Shown piece after piece: positions 24,786 through 33,131 of a DNA stretch of 53,873 nt (position 1 is its first letter; every line of letters begins with the position of its first letter). Position numbers and translations under genes: made by a program. The stretch spans positions 1 through 53,873 of the forward strand of contig JBQTHM010000047.1 in assembly GCA_052389895.1 (NCBI GenBank), in the 5' to 3' direction. The notes under the pieces are model-generated. The model was given only the letters and a program-made list of their open reading frames with translations, had not been told where the DNA came from and ran no database searches. This stretch comes from CAVVXX01 sp052389895 (GTDB taxonomy: Bacteria; Pseudomonadota; Alphaproteobacteria; Micropepsales; Micropepsaceae).

Positions 24786-25727
24786 GTGAGCAACGGAAAT
24801 GCGGCGGCCGGGGGCGCCGGTGAGCCGGCATTCGCGTGGTTTCCGGCGCCCGACGGGGTGCGCCTGCGCGCAGGCGTCTGGGGCGCGCGACCAGCGCGGA
24901 AGCTCTGCATTCTGCTCAACGGGTTCAGCGAATGGCTTGAGAAATATTCGGAGGTCGCTGCCGAGTTGCTCGAGCGGGGCTTCACAGTGGCTAGCTTCGA
25001 GTGGCGCGGCCAAGGGCAAAGCGCGCGCCTCTTGGAGGACACCCGCAAAGGTCATGTGACAGATTTCGCTGAATTCGATTCCGATCTGGCAGCATTCCTG
25101 GATGAAATCATCACTCCCTTTGGGGGCACGCGGCGCATTGCGCTGGCCCACTCGATGGGCGCGCACATCCTTTTGCGCAGGCTGCATGATCGGCCCAACG
25201 AACTAACGGCAGCCGTTCTTTGCGCACCGATGCTGCGCATACAGACCGGCCGGTATCCGTATTGGTTCACCCGCTTGCTTGCCGCCTGGTACAACCGGGA
25301 GGCCCCATCGGAAAAATTCGTCTGGGGCTCGTCCAACCACGATCCGGCAATCCTTGCGTTTGCCGACAACATGGTGACCTCGGATCCCGCGCGATTCGAG
25401 CGCGCACAGAAATTCCTGGTGGAACACCCGGAGATGCGGCTATGCGGGCCCACATTCGGCTGGCTGCACGCCGCCTTCCGTTCAACAAGCCGGCTGCAGA
25501 GGCACGCCTATCCGGAAGCAATCACTACGCCCCTGCTGGTTGTGGGGGCGCGACGCGACCAGGTGGTGGATCCTGAGGCCATCCACGATTATGCGCAACG
25601 TCTTCCCAATGCGCGTTACATCGAAATTGCCGACGCGGAACATGAAATTCTCATGGAAGCCGATGCCATTCGCTCCCAATTCTGGGCGGCATTCGACTCA
25701 TTCTTGGCGGACACCGACAGGCGCTGA
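24786..25727 (+). CDS. Alpha/beta hydrolase, monoacylglycerol-lipase / PldB type
   Basis: 313 residues from the GTG at 24786, with GGAGG 10 nt upstream. A GTG at 24750 would add 12 residues. The nucleophile motif is AHSMGAH (G-x-S-x-G variant with Ala first), after EWRGQGQS, the conserved strand-loop of Hydrolase_4 lipases. The likely acid is the aspartate in VVGARRDQVVDP and the base is the histidine in IADAEHEILME. The family releases fatty acids from mono- or lysolipids. There is no signal peptide. It converges on typA, with 2 bp between the stops. Confidence 0.85.
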   Translation: MSNGNAAAGGAGEPAFAWFPAPDGVRLRAGVWGARPARKLCILLNGFSEWLEKYSEVAAELLERGFTVASFEWRGQGQSARLLEDTRKGHVTDFAEFDSDLAAFLDEIITPFGGTRRIALAHSMGAHILLRRLHDRPNELTAAVLCAPMLRIQTGRYPYWFTRLLAAWYNREAPSEKFVWGSSNHDPAILAFADNMVTSDPARFERAQKFLVEHPEMRLCGPTFGWLHAAFRSTSRLQRHAYPEAITTPLLVVGARRDQVVDPEAIHDYAQRLPNARYIEIADAEHEILMEADAIRSQFWAAFDSFLADTDRR

Positions 25728-25729
25728 AA

Positions 25730-27556
25730 CTACTCGGCCATTTCCTTTGCGCGCTTGCGCAAGTGTGGATGCAGAGCGCGTTTGCGCAGGCGGATGGATT
25801 TGGGCGTCACTTCGACCAGCTCGTCATCCTCGATATAGGCCATAGCCTGTTCAAGGGTGGGCGGGATTACAGGGATGAGGCGCACTGCCTCATCCTTTGC
25901 GGTGGTGCGGATGTTGGTAAGCTGCTTCGACTTAATGGGGTTTACGTCCAAGTCGTTACGGCGGGAATGTTCGCCGATAATCATCCCCGCATAAACCCTT
26001 GTACCGGGCGTGATGAAAAGCCTGCCGCGCTCCTCCAGGTACCAAAGAGCGTAAGCGACCGCCTCGCCGCCGGCGGTAGACACGAGAACGCCGTTATGGC
26101 GGCCTTCGATAGGACCCTTGTACGCGGCATAGGAGTGGAAGATTCGGTTGATAACGCCAGTTCCGCGCGTGTCTGTTAAGAATTCGCCGTGGTAGCCGAT
26201 GAGCCCGCGCGAAGGCGCACGGAATACGAGCCGCGCTTTGCCGACACCTGTGCCGCGCATGTCCGCCAACTCACCTTTGCGGTTTGAGACTTTCTCGATC
26301 ACGATCCCGGCGAAGCGCTCGTCCACGTCAATCGTGACTTCTTCGATCGGTTCAAGTTTCTGGCCTGTTTCCGCTTCGCTGCGGAAAAGAACACGCGTGC
26401 GCGAGATGGCAAGTTCAAGCCCTTCGCGCCGCATAGTTTCGATCAGTACGCCCAACTGCAATTCGCCACGGCCAGCGACTTCGTATGTTCCTTCGCCCGT
26501 CTCTGTGACGCGGATCGCGACGTTTCCCTCAGCCTCGCGTAATAGCCGCTCGCGAATAACCCGGCTCTGCACCTTGGTTCCTTCGCGGCCCGCCAAGGGC
26601 GAGTCGTTGACCAGAATTGTGACTGCAAGCGTTGGCGGGTCGATCGGGTTTGCCGCGATCGGCTTTTCTACATCCATATCGCAGAGCGTGTCGGCGACAG
26701 TCGCCTGCGACAGCCCAGCAATGGCAACGATGTCGCCCGCTTCCGCGCGCGCAATCGGTACGCGCAAAAGTCCGCGAAAGGCAAGCAGCTTGGTTGCGCG
26801 CGCCCGCTCCACCTCCATGCCCTCGCGATTGAGCGCTCTGATCACGCGGTTGACATTGACGGCGCCCGATTCGATCCGTCCCGTAAGAACTCGCCCAAGA
26901 TAAGGGTCCGCCTCTAGGGTCGTTACCAGCATGGTGAAAGGGAATCCGTCGCCTGCCTTGGCCAAGGGCTTAGGCTTTGGCACGTCGGTGACAATGTGCC
27001 GGAAAAGGGGAGAAAGGTCCTTACGTTCTTGTGCCAGGTCTTCCACCGCCCAGCCCTGGCGGCCCGAAGCGAACAGGATTGGAAAATCGAGCTGATGATC
27101 ACTGGCCTCCAGCGCAAGGAAGAGATCGAAGATCTCCTCCAGCGTTTCCTTTGGCTGCGCGTCGGAGCGATCCACTTTGTTCACGACCACAATGGGTTTA
27201 AGGCCGAGCTTGAGGGCCTTGGAAAGCACGAATTTCGTTTGTGGCAGTACCGATTCAGCCGCGTCCACCAGCAGCACGACGCCGTCCACCATGGAGAGAA
27301 TGCGCTCCACCTCGCCACCGAAATCCGCGTGGCCCGGCGTATCGACGATGTTGATACGCGTGTCTTGCCACCCGACGCTCGTGCATTTGGCGAGGATAGT
27401 GATGCCGCGCTCACGTTCGAGCTCATTAGAATCGAGCGCGCATTCCTCAACCTGTTGGTTCTCACGGAATGCGCCGGACTGCCTCAGCAGCTGGTCGACA
27501 AGCGTCGTTTTCCCATGGTCGACATGGGCAATGATCGCAATATTTCGGATATCCAT
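25730..27556 (-). CDS. typA: Ribosome-associated GTPase TypA/BipA
   Basis: 608 residues, the full family length. It is a translational GTPase related to EF-G and LepA that binds 70S ribosomes and aids 50S assembly and stress or cold adaptation. The GTP-binding motifs are all present: AHVDHGKTT (P-loop, 10-18), the switch region with RERGITILAKCTS, DTPGHADF, and VVNKVDR. Domain II and the EF-G-like domains follow. The BipA-specific C-terminus runs to the end, with IEDDELVEVTPKSIRLRKR near the stop. It is the last gene of a same-strand series with a carbonic-anhydrase-like gene 48 bp upstream. Confidence 0.97.
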   Translation of the reverse strand: MDIRNIAIIAHVDHGKTTLVDQLLRQSGAFRENQQVEECALDSNELERERGITILAKCTSVGWQDTRINIVDTPGHADFGGEVERILSMVDGVVLLVDAAESVLPQTKFVLSKALKLGLKPIVVVNKVDRSDAQPKETLEEIFDLFLALEASDHQLDFPILFASGRQGWAVEDLAQERKDLSPLFRHIVTDVPKPKPLAKAGDGFPFTMLVTTLEADPYLGRVLTGRIESGAVNVNRVIRALNREGMEVERARATKLLAFRGLLRVPIARAEAGDIVAIAGLSQATVADTLCDMDVEKPIAANPIDPPTLAVTILVNDSPLAGREGTKVQSRVIRERLLREAEGNVAIRVTETGEGTYEVAGRGELQLGVLIETMRREGLELAISRTRVLFRSEAETGQKLEPIEEVTIDVDERFAGIVIEKVSNRKGELADMRGTGVGKARLVFRAPSRGLIGYHGEFLTDTRGTGVINRIFHSYAAYKGPIEGRHNGVLVSTAGGEAVAYALWYLEERGRLFITPGTRVYAGMIIGEHSRRNDLDVNPIKSKQLTNIRTTAKDEAVRLIPVIPPTLEQAMAYIEDDELVEVTPKSIRLRKRALHPHLRKRAKEMAE

Positions 27557-27604
27557 GGCGGCGGCTTATAGACGAGGGGTATGTGCTTTCGCAAACGGCA
27601 TCCG

Positions 27605-28021
27605 TCAATAGCGAGCGAGTTCTTTGAGTCTCCAGCGCGCATCCGAATGACGCACGGCGATCAGCGCCCGCACTAGCCCCTCGAAGCCGACCTCGCGCTT
27701 GAGCGCTTCTGCAACTGCGCGCACATCGGATTCATGCTGTGCATCGGAAACCGCGTGCGCGAGACAGTGCTGGTGAGCCACGACTGCGAGCTCGTCCGAG
27801 AGGTCCCGGCCAGCGAAAAGCTTCACCGATCCGACGGCGCCCGCCCATTCGGCGTCGCGTCCGGGTGCCAGCAGACCGTCTGGCCCGGGGACCGCGACGA
27901 CATATAGTCCCTTGGAACGCAACAGGCGGCAGCCCTGTCGATAGAGCCCGGCTCTTGGATGGTGTAGCCGCCAATCGGAACAAGTGAGGACAACAGCAAG
28001 CTTGCACCTACGCCACAACAT
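27605..28021 (-). CDS. Short beta-carbonic-anhydrase-like protein
   Basis: 138 residues, against about 200 for a typical beta-carbonic anhydrase. The two zinc motifs of that family are recognisable: C-x-D-x-R as CSDWR near residue 14-18, and H-x2-C as HQHC near 83-86, with the spacing expected for zinc bound by two Cys and one His. The sequence between them includes YVVAVPGPDG and VKLFAGRD. The N-terminal arm that makes dimer contacts in enzymes is absent. It may be a carbonic-anhydrase relative with another activity. It lies between the glycosyltransferase gene and typA on the same strand. Confidence 0.7.
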   Translation of the reverse strand: MLWRRCKLAVVLTCSDWRLHHPRAGLYRQGCRLLRSKGLYVVAVPGPDGLLAPGRDAEWAGAVGSVKLFAGRDLSDELAVVAHQHCLAHAVSDAQHESDVRAVAEALKREVGFEGLVRALIAVRHSDARWRLKELARY

Positions 28022-28191
28022 GCAGCCCCCACAGTTTTTTCTAAGCTAGCAGTGAGAGCAGCGCCGAGGCCAGACGGTTTCAGGTTGTTTGCGGTCTGCT
28101 GGCGGGTTGCCTTCGATGATCATTCTGCCGCTGTGAGTCGCGCTAGTGTGGCGGCCGCCGCTGCGTTATGCGCGAAACTGACGCACCGACC

Positions 28192-29265
28192 TCAGGCGCT
28201 GTCCAACTGCGCTTCGAGCGCCAAGTTTGCCAGAAATTGCTCGGTACAGGCGTGCCAGGAATGGTCGAGGGCAAAGCGCCGGCAGCCCTCGGGCGGAATT
28301 GCAAGCGCGCGAAGGCACGCGGCCCCCAAATCCTCGTCAAGAACGGCCACCGGCGCACTGCCAACAACGTTCATTGGTGCCTGCGCGGGATATGCCGCGA
28401 CCGGCACGCCGGATGCGAGCGCCTCGAGCAGCACTAGCCCGAATGTGTCCGTGCACGAAGGAAACACAAAAACGTCGCTCGCCGCGTAATGGCGAGCGAG
28501 ATCTTCGCCGGTCTTCACGCCCAGAAATTTCGTTTTTGGGTATTTGCGTTCCAGTTCTGAGCGCTGTGGCCCCTCGCCGATGACGACCTTCGTGCCCGGT
28601 AGGTCGAGTGCGAGAAACGCTTCCACGTTCTTCTCGACCGCGATACGTCCGACATAGAGGAAAATGGGGCGCGTATAACCGAGGCCGGTCTTTTCACGCG
28701 GATGGAACAGGTTGACGTCCACGCCTCGTGACCAAAGCTTCACATTGCCAAAACCGTGGCGCTCGAGTTCGGCTTTTAGTGATTGTGTGGCTACCATCAT
28801 GGCAAGCGCCGGTGCATGAAACCAGCGCAAAACGCGATACACGATGCGTTCGGAAATGAACGGAAAGCGCGCGCGCACATAATCGGGGAAACGCGTGTGA
28901 AACGACGTCGTGAACGGCAGTTTCCATTTCAGGCAGATTGCCCGCGCTGAAAGCCCGAGCGGTCCTTCTGTCGCGATGTGAATCGCGTCGGGATGAAAAT
29001 CGCGGATGGCTCTCTCCAACTCGCGGCGGGGGAAGAGCGAGAGCTTTATTTCGGGATAGGTCGGCATGGGCACGGTGAGGTGGTTTTCCGGCGTTGCAAA
29101 ACGGACGTAGTGGCCGCGCCTGCGCAACTCGTCTTCCAAAATCTCCAGGGTGCGGACGACGCCATTCACCTGCGGGTGCCACGCGTCCGTTACGACGAAG
29201 AGCCTAATAGGACGCGCAAATTCAACTTTTAGCGCAACCTGGGGCGCGGCACTTTCATTCAGCAT
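28192..29265 (-). CDS. GT4-family glycosyltransferase
   Basis: 357 residues from the ATG at 29265 (AAGG 6 nt upstream), which gives the usual N-terminus FVVTDAWHPQVNGVVRTLE. The frame remains open for about 98 codons upstream, but that part has no family resemblance. The nucleotide-sugar domain has RPIFLYVGRIAVEKN and VIGEGPQRSELE. The E-x7-E motif is read as CTDTFGLVLLEALASG, where the first position is aspartate. The closest type is the mannosyl- or sulfoquinovosyl-transferases acting on lipids (MgtA/SqdX-like), probably peripheral at the inner membrane. Acceptor and donor cannot be assigned. Confidence 0.88.
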   Translation of the reverse strand: MLNESAAPQVALKVEFARPIRLFVVTDAWHPQVNGVVRTLEILEDELRRRGHYVRFATPENHLTVPMPTYPEIKLSLFPRRELERAIRDFHPDAIHIATEGPLGLSARAICLKWKLPFTTSFHTRFPDYVRARFPFISERIVYRVLRWFHAPALAMMVATQSLKAELERHGFGNVKLWSRGVDVNLFHPREKTGLGYTRPIFLYVGRIAVEKNVEAFLALDLPGTKVVIGEGPQRSELERKYPKTKFLGVKTGEDLARHYAASDVFVFPSCTDTFGLVLLEALASGVPVAAYPAQAPMNVVGSAPVAVLDEDLGAACLRALAIPPEGCRRFALDHSWHACTEQFLANLALEAQLDSA

Positions 29266-29488
29266 GATGCGCCTTACGGGCCGCACCTGGGCCGCGTGCG
29301 CGACCGCACATCTTGTGCCTGTTATGCGGCGCGCACTTTCGCGCCCGGTGCGTGCGAATGTGGTCCAGCGGATAATCTCCAGCGAGCCGCTCATATCTTC
29401 GGCAAGAGCGCAGCAGCTTTCAACCCAGTCGCCTGCGCACGAATTCGCAGGCCGCATTGAGGACGGGTGCGAGTGCCGATCTGGTGAG

Positions 29489-30433
29489 CTAGGCTCGCTC
29501 TCGTTCGCGCTCGGGCGCCGCAAGCACTGAAATGTCGGCCGCCAGAAGCGCGCTGCCAAATGTTTCCAATTGCGCCTTCAACTGCGTAAACGTCTCGCGC
29601 TTTTCTATGCGCTCTTCGTCAAGGTACAGAGCGCGATTGATTTCAATCTGCAGCGCGTGCAATCCGAGCGCGGGGTTCCCATAAACCTCAGTCGTGTGGC
29701 CTCCCGCATACGGCGCGTTGCAGGCAACGCTGAACCCCAGCATGCGCAGCGCGTCGCGCACGTGGCGTGTAAGACTTGGCGAAGCCGAGGTACCGTACTG
29801 ATCGCCAATCACGATATCCGGAGTGCGGGGGCCCGACGGCATGGAATGGCAGTCCACGACAATGGCGACCCCGAATCGTGCGTGCGTCTCGTGCACAAGG
29901 CGCGACAAGGCTGCGTGATACGGCCGGTAGAAATTGTCGAGACGGAACGCAGCTTCGGGGGCCGGCAAGTGGCCGAAATAGATGTCCAGACCGTCGCGCA
30001 CAATGCGCGGAATTACGCCGAGCCCCGCGGCTACGCGCGCCGTCCGCGGTACCAGCGGAAGCGCGGGAAGCGCGTCGAACATTGTTGCATCAAGTTCACC
30101 GGCAGCGCGGTTTGCATCGACAAAGGCGCGAGGAAAGCGCGCCGCCAGCAGCGGAGCCCCCAGCGATGGCGCAAACGCAAACAGGTCGTCGACGAAAGCA
30201 TCTTCGGAAAATCGAAGCCTCCGCGCCTCGAGCACACTTTGCGCGAGGAACGATTCCGGATAGAGGTGACCGCTGTGCGGCGATGCGAAGATGAAGGGTG
30301 TGCTTTGTCTGGCGGGCCGTGCGAGCAGAAACGGGCGGGCAATAAGCTCGTCCAGCAGGGGGTCAAACAGGTAGACTTTTACAGCCGGGACCACGGCGCC
30401 GCACACGCTGATTTGGCGGTGCAAGTGGACCAT
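29489..30433 (-). CDS. N-formylglutamate amidohydrolase family protein
   Basis: 314 residues. The family is a zinc hydrolase that releases formate from N-formylglutamate, as in one histidine-degradation route. Family features are FASPHSGHLYPESF near residues 49-62, VDANRAAGELD, DCHSMPS and YAGGHTTEVYGNPALGLHALQIEINRALYLDE. The His and Glu residues there are candidate zinc ligands. There are no histidine-degradation neighbours, so the true substrate is uncertain. The first ATG has a weak ribosome-binding site, and a start a few codons inside is possible. It is upstream of the glycosyltransferase on the same strand, with a 223-bp gap. Confidence 0.82.
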   Translation of the reverse strand: MVHLHRQISVCGAVVPAVKVYLFDPLLDELIARPFLLARPARQSTPFIFASPHSGHLYPESFLAQSVLEARRLRFSEDAFVDDLFAFAPSLGAPLLAARFPRAFVDANRAAGELDATMFDALPALPLVPRTARVAAGLGVIPRIVRDGLDIYFGHLPAPEAAFRLDNFYRPYHAALSRLVHETHARFGVAIVVDCHSMPSGPRTPDIVIGDQYGTSASPSLTRHVRDALRMLGFSVACNAPYAGGHTTEVYGNPALGLHALQIEINRALYLDEERIEKRETFTQLKAQLETFGSALLAADISVLAAPERERERA

Positions 30434-30558
30434 CGCGTAGGGCAGCGATCAAGGATTTGCTGCGGCCACGGACATTTACATTCCGGGAGATATTAACTGG
30501 CGTTTATCGGAAGCGGGATTATAAGTAGTACGTCTGGGGTTCCGCCGGGGGGCCTTGC

Positions 30559-30918
30559 GTGGCGCGTATCCTGCTTGCGGAGGACGACGAGTCCTTGCGC
30601 CGTTTTCTCGCTTCCGCGCTCGAGCGGGCGGGGCACAATGTGGTGGCCTGCGGTGACGGGGCGGTCGCCTTTGACCATCTTCAGGGGTTCAAATTCGATC
30701 TGCTTCTGTCCGACATTGTGATGCCGGGGCTGGACGGTATTGAACTTGCCAAGCGTGCCGCCGACCTCGATCCTCAGCTGAAGATCATGTTCATTACGGG
30801 ATTTGCCGCGGTTGCGCTTCACCCCGCTGCGCAGGCGCCCAAACAGGCCAAGGTTCTTTCCAAACCGTTTCACCTGCGCGATATCGTGCAGGAAGTCGAG
30901 CGCATGATCGCGGCGTAG
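30559..30918 (+). CDS. cpdR: Cell-cycle response regulator CpdR
   Basis: 119 residues, a stand-alone receiver domain. In Caulobacter and relatives CpdR in its unphosphorylated form directs the ClpXP protease to the pole and to substrates such as CtrA. Receiver residues are D9-D10 in LAEDD, the phosphorylation site D52 in LLLSDIVMPGLDG, the conserved threonine in FITGF and K in LSKPF. The start is GTG at 30559 with a GGGGGG stretch upstream. The characteristic N-terminus ARILLAEDDESLRRFL matches CpdR rather than other single-domain receivers. Its presence supports an alphaproteobacterial source. Confidence 0.9.
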   Translation: MARILLAEDDESLRRFLASALERAGHNVVACGDGAVAFDHLQGFKFDLLLSDIVMPGLDGIELAKRAADLDPQLKIMFITGFAAVALHPAAQAPKQAKVLSKPFHLRDIVQEVERMIAA

Positions 30919-31067
30919 GCGGCACCGCTGTCAATTTCACGGGACCACGCGCGGGCTTACTGCAAATCTGGCGCCTGCCGTGGCGGGCGCTACGCGTTTT
31001 TATGTGATGCAATTGAGCCAATCTGGCCGATTTGATAGGGTCCGCCCCGTAGGCGCGGGCTCCCCAT

Positions 31068-31730
31068 ATGTTTATGGAAATAAAGGAACTTTTGAGCCAG
31101 ACGGACGTCGCGCGGTTGAACGCCTTGGCGCAGGAAGTGAAGTTTGTCGATGGGCGCATATCGAACCCGGCGAACCCCACCAAGACGAATTTCCAGGCCG
31201 ACCTTACGGACCCAAAATACAAGGAAACGTCGCAGATCGTCGCCGCCGCTATGGCGCGCAGTCGCGAGTTCAACGATTTTGCATTCCCGAAGCGCATCGC
31301 ACCGCCGCTCATGCTGCGCTACGACCTGACGCAGAAATACGGCGTCCACGCCGATGCGGCCTATATGCAGGTTCCGGGCGGCTCGCTGCGTTCGGACGTA
31401 TCTTGCACCGTCTTTATCTCCGACCCTGCAAGCTATCAGGGAGGCGAGCTGACGATCCATCTCGGAGTCCGCCCGCTCACCATCAAGGGTTCGCCGGGCG
31501 ACTGCATCCTTTATCCCTCGACTACGCTGCACGAAGTGCAGCCGGTTCGCTCGGGCATAAGAATCGTATCCATAAGCTTCATCGAAAGCTTCGTGCCCGA
31601 TGAAGTGAAACGCAATCTGCTATGGGAATTGAACGAGGTGGGCGCCCTCGAAGGTCTCAATATGAAATGGGAAAACCGCGTGCGTTTCGAGGCAGCGCGA
31701 AACAATCTCTTTCGCATGTGGTCGGCTTAG
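31068..31730 (+). CDS. PiuC/YbiX-type Fe(II)/2-oxoglutarate dioxygenase
   Basis: 220 residues, matching the PKHD-type hydroxylase family. The iron ligands are visible as H-x-D in YGVHADAAYM and the distal histidine in TTLHEVQPVRSG, followed by R in SGIRIVSISF for 2-oxoglutarate. Members are linked to iron metabolism and siderophore receptors in gammaproteobacteria. The partner receptor is not present here. It shares a 4-nt stop overlap (TTAG) with the convergent sulfotransferase-like gene. A second ATG two codons downstream could be the start. Confidence 0.88.
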   Translation: MFMEIKELLSQTDVARLNALAQEVKFVDGRISNPANPTKTNFQADLTDPKYKETSQIVAAAMARSREFNDFAFPKRIAPPLMLRYDLTQKYGVHADAAYMQVPGGSLRSDVSCTVFISDPASYQGGELTIHLGVRPLTIKGSPGDCILYPSTTLHEVQPVRSGIRIVSISFIESFVPDEVKRNLLWELNEVGALEGLNMKWENRVRFEAARNNLFRMWSA

Positions 31731-32800
31731 GCCGGCTTTTGTTGCAGCAGTTCGGCCGCGGCCTTGCTCTTTCCGGCCATCCGTTCGAGCCAAGCCAAGC
31801 CTTTCTTGATGTCCGCGTCCTTTTCGCTGCGCGCCTTGTTCAGAAGTTCTTCTCGCATCTCAGGCGAATATTCGTGCTCGGGCCCCTTTGCATAGCGCTT
31901 CAGCACCTGACTTTGCGCAATCGAATCCAGGTATTTTGCATCGGGCTCGAGCCCAAAATGCTTGACGACGCTTGCGACCGTTCCTTTGACATCCTTCAAC
32001 AGCGCGTCGAAATCGATGGAAAGCACCCGATTGCCGAATTCCCTTTTCATCGTTTTTTCTGCGAACCGTTCGGTTAGCCAGCTCATGGCTGCAAGTTCGC
32101 CGCCCATGAAAAGGTGGGGCGGCGGCACGGGGAAACCCAGGTGTCTTTCAAGCCTGCGAACCCGCTCCGGCGCAAACCCCTTCAGATCGACGACGGAGTT
32201 TGGTCCAGCCAGCAGCGTTGCGAGAAAAGGTTCGGCCGCAAGACTCATGTAAACCGCACGCGCGTTTGGCCGGGATTTCAGAAGGCGCGGTGCCATCCGC
32301 GCCGCACTGCTTGTCGCCTTGAGCACGACGGCACGCGTGCCGGCATATCCGCGGCTCCACATCTTCAGGAACATCTCGACATAGCGGTTGAGGCGCTCTT
32401 CGCTCATGCGCGTGTTGGGCAGCGAGAGTGCCGTATAACCGTCTGCCAGAACGCGTAGCGGCAGCGGCTCGCGCAGCGGCAGCACTTGCTCCGTCTCGTC
32501 GAGCAAGCGGCTCAACAGTGTCGAGCCGACGTGGCCGCAGTGAAAAATGAAATGCAGCGGGCGTGCCTCGATTTCGCCTTCGAGTACCTGCACGACCTCG
32601 GACTCTGGAAACGGTGCGCGCGCCATGCCGGGGCGAACGAGGCGGTTGTCGAGAAAGCTTGCGGCCCTGTATTCCGCTTCGCTGATCTGCACGAAGAGGA
32701 AATCCTGGCGGACCGGCTGGACATTTTGCGGATACAGATCGGGCGATTTGCGAAGCCCGGAAAGATCGATAGTTCCGCTTGCGGCAGGCGTATCCGACAT
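31727..32800 (-). CDS. Sulfotransferase-like protein
   Basis: 357 residues from the ATG at 32800, with GGGGAG 5 nt upstream. A P-loop-like PAPS-binding segment, HFIFHCGHVGSTLLSRLLDE (83-102), and a downstream REPLPL stretch resemble bacterial sulfotransferase-family proteins, which transfer sulfate from PAPS to hydroxyl groups. A helical charged tail rich in Lys and Glu (EEL-x-NKARSEKDADIKKGLAWLERM) is unusual. No other sulfation genes are near. The assignment is at superfamily level only. Confidence 0.7.
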   Translation of the reverse strand: MSDTPAASGTIDLSGLRKSPDLYPQNVQPVRQDFLFVQISEAEYRAASFLDNRLVRPGMARAPFPESEVVQVLEGEIEARPLHFIFHCGHVGSTLLSRLLDETEQVLPLREPLPLRVLADGYTALSLPNTRMSEERLNRYVEMFLKMWSRGYAGTRAVVLKATSSAARMAPRLLKSRPNARAVYMSLAAEPFLATLLAGPNSVVDLKGFAPERVRRLERHLGFPVPPPHLFMGGELAAMSWLTERFAEKTMKREFGNRVLSIDFDALLKDVKGTVASVVKHFGLEPDAKYLDSIAQSQVLKRYAKGPEHEYSPEMREELLNKARSEKDADIKKGLAWLERMAGKSKAAAELLQQKPA

Positions 32801-32868
32801 GTGGCTCCCCGGCCAAGTTCCGAAGGCAATCTAGCGGTTTATTGGGGCTTGACGGAATGCCGCTGTTC

Positions 32869-32898
32869 TTGCCAGCCCAAGACGCAGGGGGCTATAGA
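32869..32898 (+). promoter_or_regulatory. Promoter of tRNA-Val
   Basis: TTGCCA at 32869-32874 and TATAGA at 32893-32898 are separated by 18 bp and lie 16 bp upstream of the tRNA. A TTGACG at 32849 is too far from the -10 to be the -35. Confidence 0.5.
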
Positions 32899-32914
32899 GG
32901 CCGCCCCCACTTTC

Positions 32915-32989
32915 GGGCACGTAGCTCAGCGGGAGAGCACTACGTTGACATCGTAGGGGTCACTGGTTCGATCCCAGTCGTGCCCACCA
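32915..32989 (+). tRNA. tRNA-Val (GAC)
   Basis: 75 nt including an encoded CCA. The acceptor stem is GGGCACG/CGTGCCC, the anticodon stem CTACG/CGTAG with loop TTGACAT (anticodon GAC), and the T-arm ACTGG-TTCGATC-CCAGT. All stems pair fully. Confidence 0.95.
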
Positions 32990-33131
32990 GTCTTCGCCGC
33001 CGCTTTGCCAAGCGTCCGTCATCGCCGCGCCACGATTGCAAGGAAATACTCCGACCGTTTGCCGCGTGCAGCGCCCGGCGCTACGCTTTAGTGGGTGCGC
33101 GCGGCCAGCCGGCCCGCGGGGAGGCATTTCC

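Noticed and set aside
32849..32854. TTGACG as -35 box for tRNA-Val
   Set aside because: It is 38 bp from the TATAGA -10 element. TTGCCA at 32869 has an 18-bp spacing and fits better.
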